DNA of 8,686 bases, from contig JBJDXI010000134.1 of NCBI GenBank assembly GCA_051866595.1, positions 1 through 8,686 on the forward strand, written 5' to 3'. The notes under the pieces are model-generated. The model was not told the origin of the DNA. It was given only the letters and a program-made list of their open reading frames with translations, and did not search any database. Below, piece after piece: positions 7,007 through 8,686 of this stretch. The DNA comes from UBA7702 sp051866595. Its GTDB lineage: Bacteria > Bacillota > Dehalobacteriia > UBA7702. Made by a program: the position numbers and the translations under genes. Every line of letters begins with the position of its first letter. Positions within the stretch are counted from its first letter, which is position 1.

Positions 7007-7428
7007 TATTCAACCTCCGGCCCCGCCGCCTTTTTCAAAGACAAAAGTAACAAGAGGATGCCGGCGCCGGTCAGAAAATGCCCGATCCCGGCAACACCGG
7101 ACAGCGCCGCATCGGAACCGGCAGACATCTCAACGCCCATCACCTGCACAACACCGCGAGCCAGCAACATCACCGCCGTAAGCGGAACACCGATATTGTA
7201 GACAAGAAAGAAACCGCGGAACGTTTTTAACCGTCCGAGGTCATGATGGACCGAGAAGAGCGCTACAATCAAAAACACCAGCATCCCGAGGATAAAAAGA
7301 TGTCCGTGAACCTTGCCCAAAGCCGTTACGCCGTCATATCCGTTCCATTTGGTAAATTCCCGGTAAAACACACCGAAGATCATCGCCGCGATGGCATAAA
7401 TCAAAGCAACATTCAAGTATTTTTTCAT
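7006..7428 (-). CDS. DUF2871 domain membrane protein
   Basis: A 140-aa protein I recognise as DUF2871, a small Firmicutes membrane family without known function. Four transmembrane segments lie at about 7-21, 38-60, 72-92 and 110-132. The family hallmarks are present: FYREFTK (21-27) at the end of helix 1, VHGHLFILG (40-48) in helix 2, ARG (90-92) after helix 3 and SGVAGIGH (110-117) in helix 4. His41, His43 and His117 sit within helices and, together with Arg91, could bind a cofactor or metal; this is speculation. The ATG at 7428 has GGAGG 8 nt upstream and overlaps the stop of the preceding 46-aa gene (ATGA). Its 3' end overlaps the next gene by one base. It therefore sits in the middle of a three-gene coupled operon under a TetR-type operator. 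Confidence 0.88.
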   Translation of the reverse strand: MKKYLNVALIYAIAAMIFGVFYREFTKWNGYDGVTALGKVHGHLFILGMLVFLIVALFSVHHDLGRLKTFRGFFLVYNIGVPLTAVMLLARGVVQVMGVEMSAGSDAALSGVAGIGHFLTGAGILLLLLSLKKAAGPEVE

Positions 7429-7565
7429 TGTCCTTTCCTCCCTTTCATCGCACTGTAAAGCACATACTGCCTCTGGACTTTACTCCCCAGGATCAGAAGA
7501 ATTCCAAGAGTAATCACGGTGATCCGATACACTGCGTCAAACAATGTTTCAAAAATGGCCTGCAT
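7425..7565 (-). CDS. 46-aa single-pass membrane protein, first gene of the TetR-controlled operon
   Basis: A short gene I do not recognise. The product starts MQAIFETLFDAVYR, then a hydrophobic segment of about 14-16 residues (ITVITLGILLILGS, roughly 15-28), then a basic tail (Lys29, Arg32, Lys41, Arg43, Lys44) containing QYVLYSAM. This suggests one membrane helix with the basic C-terminus in the cytoplasm. Support for it being real: GAAGGA four nt before the ATG, a stop TGA overlapping the DUF2871 start (ATGA), and a TetR-type operator plus promoter right in front. The frame is open over the whole space between operator and DUF2871. Likely a small accessory subunit of the following membrane proteins; function unknown. 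Confidence 0.75.
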   Translation of the reverse strand: MQAIFETLFDAVYRITVITLGILLILGSKVQRQYVLYSAMKGRKGQ

Positions 7566-7573
7566 GATTTCCT

Positions 7574-7595
7574 TCAAATATGAACAATGTTCATT
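7574..7595. promoter_or_regulatory. TetR-type operator, copy 1 (membrane-protein operon)
   Basis: The core palindrome TGAACAATGTTCA (7581-7593) extends to 15 bp (ATGAACAATGTTCAT). The whole 22-bp segment is repeated at 8204-8225 in front of tetR with a single central base changed. It starts at the -10 and runs towards the ribosome site of the 46-aa gene, where bound repressor would block transcription. Assignment to the adjacent TetR protein is inferred from the duplicate. Confidence 0.82.
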
Positions 7596-7622
7596 TTATT
7601 TCAAAAGAAATCCCGCTTTCAG
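7593..7622 (-). promoter_or_regulatory. Probable promoter of the 46-aa/DUF2871/four-helix operon
   Basis: Minus strand: -10 TAAAAT (7598-7593, 5 of 6 consensus) abuts the operator exactly as the tetR -10 does. The best -35 is CTGAAA (7622-7617, 4 of 6) with an 18-bp spacer. This -35 overlaps the tetR stop codon and the loop of the terminator hairpin. The -10 is supported by the parallel with the tetR promoter; the -35 is weaker. Confidence 0.6.
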
Positions 7623-7637
7623 CGGGAATCTTTTGAA
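7600..7637 (-). terminator. tetR terminator hairpin overlapping the tetR stop codon
   Basis: Inverted repeat TCCCGCT/AGCGGGA (7611-7617, 7621-7627) with a three-base loop. After a small T/TT internal bulge it continues into a second 9-bp arm, TTCAAAAGA/TCTTTTGAA (7600-7608, 7629-7637). On the minus strand the inner stem is followed by TTTCTTTT, a usable U-tract. The tetR stop codon (7621-7619) falls in the loop, so the left arm is the end of the coding sequence. It would separate tetR from the operon downstream. Confidence 0.75.
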
Positions 7638-8194
7638 GGGTAAAGAACTCTGCTGAGAATTTCCACCAAAACAACACTGCTTGTCTCTCCCCGGGAAAGC
7701 ATAAGAAGCATCTGGTCAAAGACAAAGTCAATCAATGCCGCTTCCGTCAGCGTCGAAGAAAAAGCATCGGGTGAGACTTTGGGATCGGCCCGCAGAACGC
7801 CCAGCATACCGCTTTTTATATGTTCAAAATACTGTTCCATCGTGTTTTTCGCTCGTCCTTTTTGAGCGCGAGCCATGGGGACAGAATGGACGGCAAGGAA
7901 ATCGGGATACGCCCCGGCGCCTTCCCGGACAGAGTCAAACAAACGACCGATATATTCAGGAAATGAAACCTCTGCTTCGCATTTTCCTTCAACATGAAAA
8001 ATATCTTTCCATACACTTTCCACGGTGGCCAGCAGAAGCTCATCTTTGTCCGCGTAGTAATTGTAGAGCGTACCGAGAGCGATATGAGATTCCTTCGCCA
8101 CGGTACGCATATTCAGCGCGGACAGCCCCTTGTCGGCGACAATGCGCCGGCATACATCTAAAATCGTTTCTTTTGAAGTTTTTCCCGTATTCAT
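7619..8194 (-). CDS. TetR/AcrR-family transcriptional repressor
   Basis: A 191-aa one-domain-plus-ligand-domain repressor of normal TetR length. The N-terminus holds the three-helix DNA-binding domain: helix 1 at about 8-22 (KETILDVCRRIVADKG), the helix-turn-helix at 28-47 (NMRTVAKESHIALGTLYNYY) and the conserved continuation ADKDELL. The remaining C-terminal helices are variable, as usual for the ligand/dimer domain, so the ligand cannot be read. I prefer the ATG at 8194 (GAGG ends 7 nt before it) over the in-frame GTG at 8195-8197 directly upstream, which would be only 4 nt from it. Its promoter overlaps operator copy 2, and copy 1 controls the next operon, so it likely represses itself and the three membrane genes. 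The inducer may be a compound dealt with at the membrane, but no direct evidence exists. Confidence 0.93.
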   Translation of the reverse strand: MNTGKTSKETILDVCRRIVADKGLSALNMRTVAKESHIALGTLYNYYADKDELLLATVESVWKDIFHVEGKCEAEVSFPEYIGRLFDSVREGAGAYPDFLAVHSVPMARAQKGRAKNTMEQYFEHIKSGMLGVLRADPKVSPDAFSSTLTEAALIDFVFDQMLLMLSRGETSSVVLVEILSRVLYPSKDSR

Positions 8195-8203
8195 CACGTC
8201 ACC

Positions 8204-8225
8204 TCAAATATGAACATTGTTCATT
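8204..8225. promoter_or_regulatory. TetR-type operator, copy 2 (tetR autoregulation)
   Basis: Core palindrome TGAACATTGTTCA (8211-8223), the exact reverse complement of the copy 1 core; flanks are identical to copy 1 and in the same orientation. It overlaps the -10 of the tetR promoter and the transcription start, and ends next to the GAGG ribosome site, an arrangement typical of an autorepressed tetR gene. Confidence 0.85.
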
Positions 8226-8251
8226 ATGACACTCTTTCGCTTTTTCGTCAA
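8223..8251 (-). promoter_or_regulatory. Sigma-A promoter of tetR
   Basis: Minus strand: -35 TTGACG (8251-8246, 5 of 6), spacer of 17 bp, -10 CATAAT (8228-8223, 5 of 6). The predicted start lies inside operator copy 2, leaving a leader of only about 20 nt. Confidence 0.85.
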
Positions 8252-8283
8252 TATCAGGATGTCATAATTTCATCCCAACATCA

Positions 8284-8313
8284 TAAAAAGGGCATGACTT
8301 TCAAAGTCATACC
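8284..8313 (-). terminator. Intrinsic terminator of the ybaK/ebsC gene
   Basis: Minus strand: GGTATGACTTT, loop G, AAAGTCATGCC. This is an 11-bp stem with one U-G pair, though the innermost base pairs must open to form a loop. It is followed by CTTTTT. The wobble becomes a C/A mismatch on the other strand, so it is tuned to the minus direction. A second GC-rich hairpin (GCGCCG-AAAACC-CGGCGC, 8315-8332) lies between it and the gene. Confidence 0.85.
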
Positions 8314-8351
8314 GGCGCCGAAAACCCGGCGCATTTCTCTTATCAGCCGAT

Positions 8352-8686
8352 TTATTTCGCAATATCACCGTAAACGGCTTTTCCCTCACCGAGAAGAGCG
8401 AGCATATCCTCGGGATTGGCCTCAATCTGACAGCCTACCCGGCCGCCGCTGACCATGATCGTATCGTAGAGCTGGGCTGTTTCCTCAAATACCGTAAAAA
8501 ACGGCTTTTTCATTCCAAAGGGCGAACAGCCACCGTGAATATAACCGGTGAGTCCCAAAAGCTCTTTCTGGCGGATCATCTCGATGGATTTTTCCTTTAC
8601 CGCTTTGGCGGCTTTTTTCAGATCGAGATTTTCATTGACGGGCACCACAAAAACATAGTGTTCACCGCTGTGTCCCACGGTCACCA
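8352..8686 (-). CDS. YbaK/EbsC-family Cys-tRNA(Pro) deacylase (C-terminal part, cut by window edge)
   Basis: This family hydrolyses mischarged Cys-tRNA(Pro) in trans in the cytoplasm, a translation quality-control step. The visible 111 codons cover the C-terminal two thirds of a protein normally near 155-160 aa. The recognisable blocks are VFVVPVNENLDLKKAAKA, GYIHGGCSPFGMKK (family consensus GY-x-x-GG-x-SP-x-G-x-KK), and the C-terminal YDTIMVSGGRVGCQIEANPEDM. The His in GYIHGG replaces the more usual Arg, a minor variation. The catalytic Lys of the family (in the FKTLV segment) would lie just beyond the window edge, so activity cannot be judged. The reading frame runs off the right edge (last full codons read VTVGHSG, matching the residues after FKTL); no start codon is visible. 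It is separated from tetR by a terminator and the tetR promoter, so it is probably unrelated to the TetR cassette. Confidence 0.92.
   Translation of the reverse strand, partial: VTVGHSGEHYVFVVPVNENLDLKKAAKAVKEKSIEMIRQKELLGLTGYIHGGCSPFGMKKPFFTVFEETAQLYDTIMVSGGRVGCQIEANPEDMLALLGEGKAVYGDIAK

Noticed and set aside
7580..7594. TGAACAATGTTCA read as a Gram-positive LexA/SOS box
   Set aside because: The SOS box has GAAC-N4-GTTC; here the half sites are separated by three bases. Two copies flanking a tetR gene fit a TetR operator better.
8315..8332. GCGCCG-AAAACC-CGGCGC hairpin as a second terminator
   Set aside because: On the minus strand it is not followed by a T-run, and no plus-strand gene needs it. 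It may only support the real terminator beside it.

Overview
The window looks like chromosomal DNA from a Firmicutes-type bacterium. The signs are strong GGAGG/AAGGA ribosome binding sites, consensus sigma-A promoters, a DUF2871 membrane gene and PRK06851-type and EbsC-type proteins. Protein similarity feels closest to Negativicutes (Veillonella/Megasphaera/Dialister relatives), but that is recollection and not proven from the window. Almost everything reads on the minus strand; the exception is one small lipoprotein gene.

Left part (1-4993): a tightly packed nucleotide-excision-repair operon in the order uvrB, uvrA, uvrC (uvrC cut by the window edge). Gaps are 3 nt and 0 nt. It appears to be driven by two tandem extended -10 promoters just upstream of uvrB, the distal one sharing bases with the stop codon of the preceding gene. 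UvrB and UvrA are full length with all expected motifs. I see no LexA/SOS box in the short upstream gap.

Middle part (4991-6532): a 352-aa two-half P-loop protein of the PRK06851 family whose second Walker A motif is degenerate, preceded by a leader holding a terminator-like hairpin. Divergent from it is a very acidic 73-aa lipoprotein with an almost consensus promoter. Its strong terminator also serves the converging operon from the right.

Right part (6566-8251): a compact, probably TetR-controlled cassette. A tetR-family gene is followed, after a terminator that overlaps its own stop codon, by a three-gene overlapping operon: an unrecognised 46-aa single-pass membrane protein, a DUF2871 four-helix membrane protein, and an unrecognised four-helix membrane protein. 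A near-identical 22-bp element with the core TGAACAwTGTTCA lies over the -10/start region of both tetR and the operon, which points to autoregulation plus repression of the membrane genes. This is the best candidate for something undescribed in the window.

Right edge (8284-8686): the 3' part of a YbaK/EbsC aminoacyl-tRNA deacylase gene with a good intrinsic terminator. No rRNA, tRNA, CRISPR array, insertion sequence or attachment site was seen. No gene-free stretch exceeds 300 bases; the longest, 6050-6250, holds the divergent promoter, the hairpin leader and an inverted repeat.
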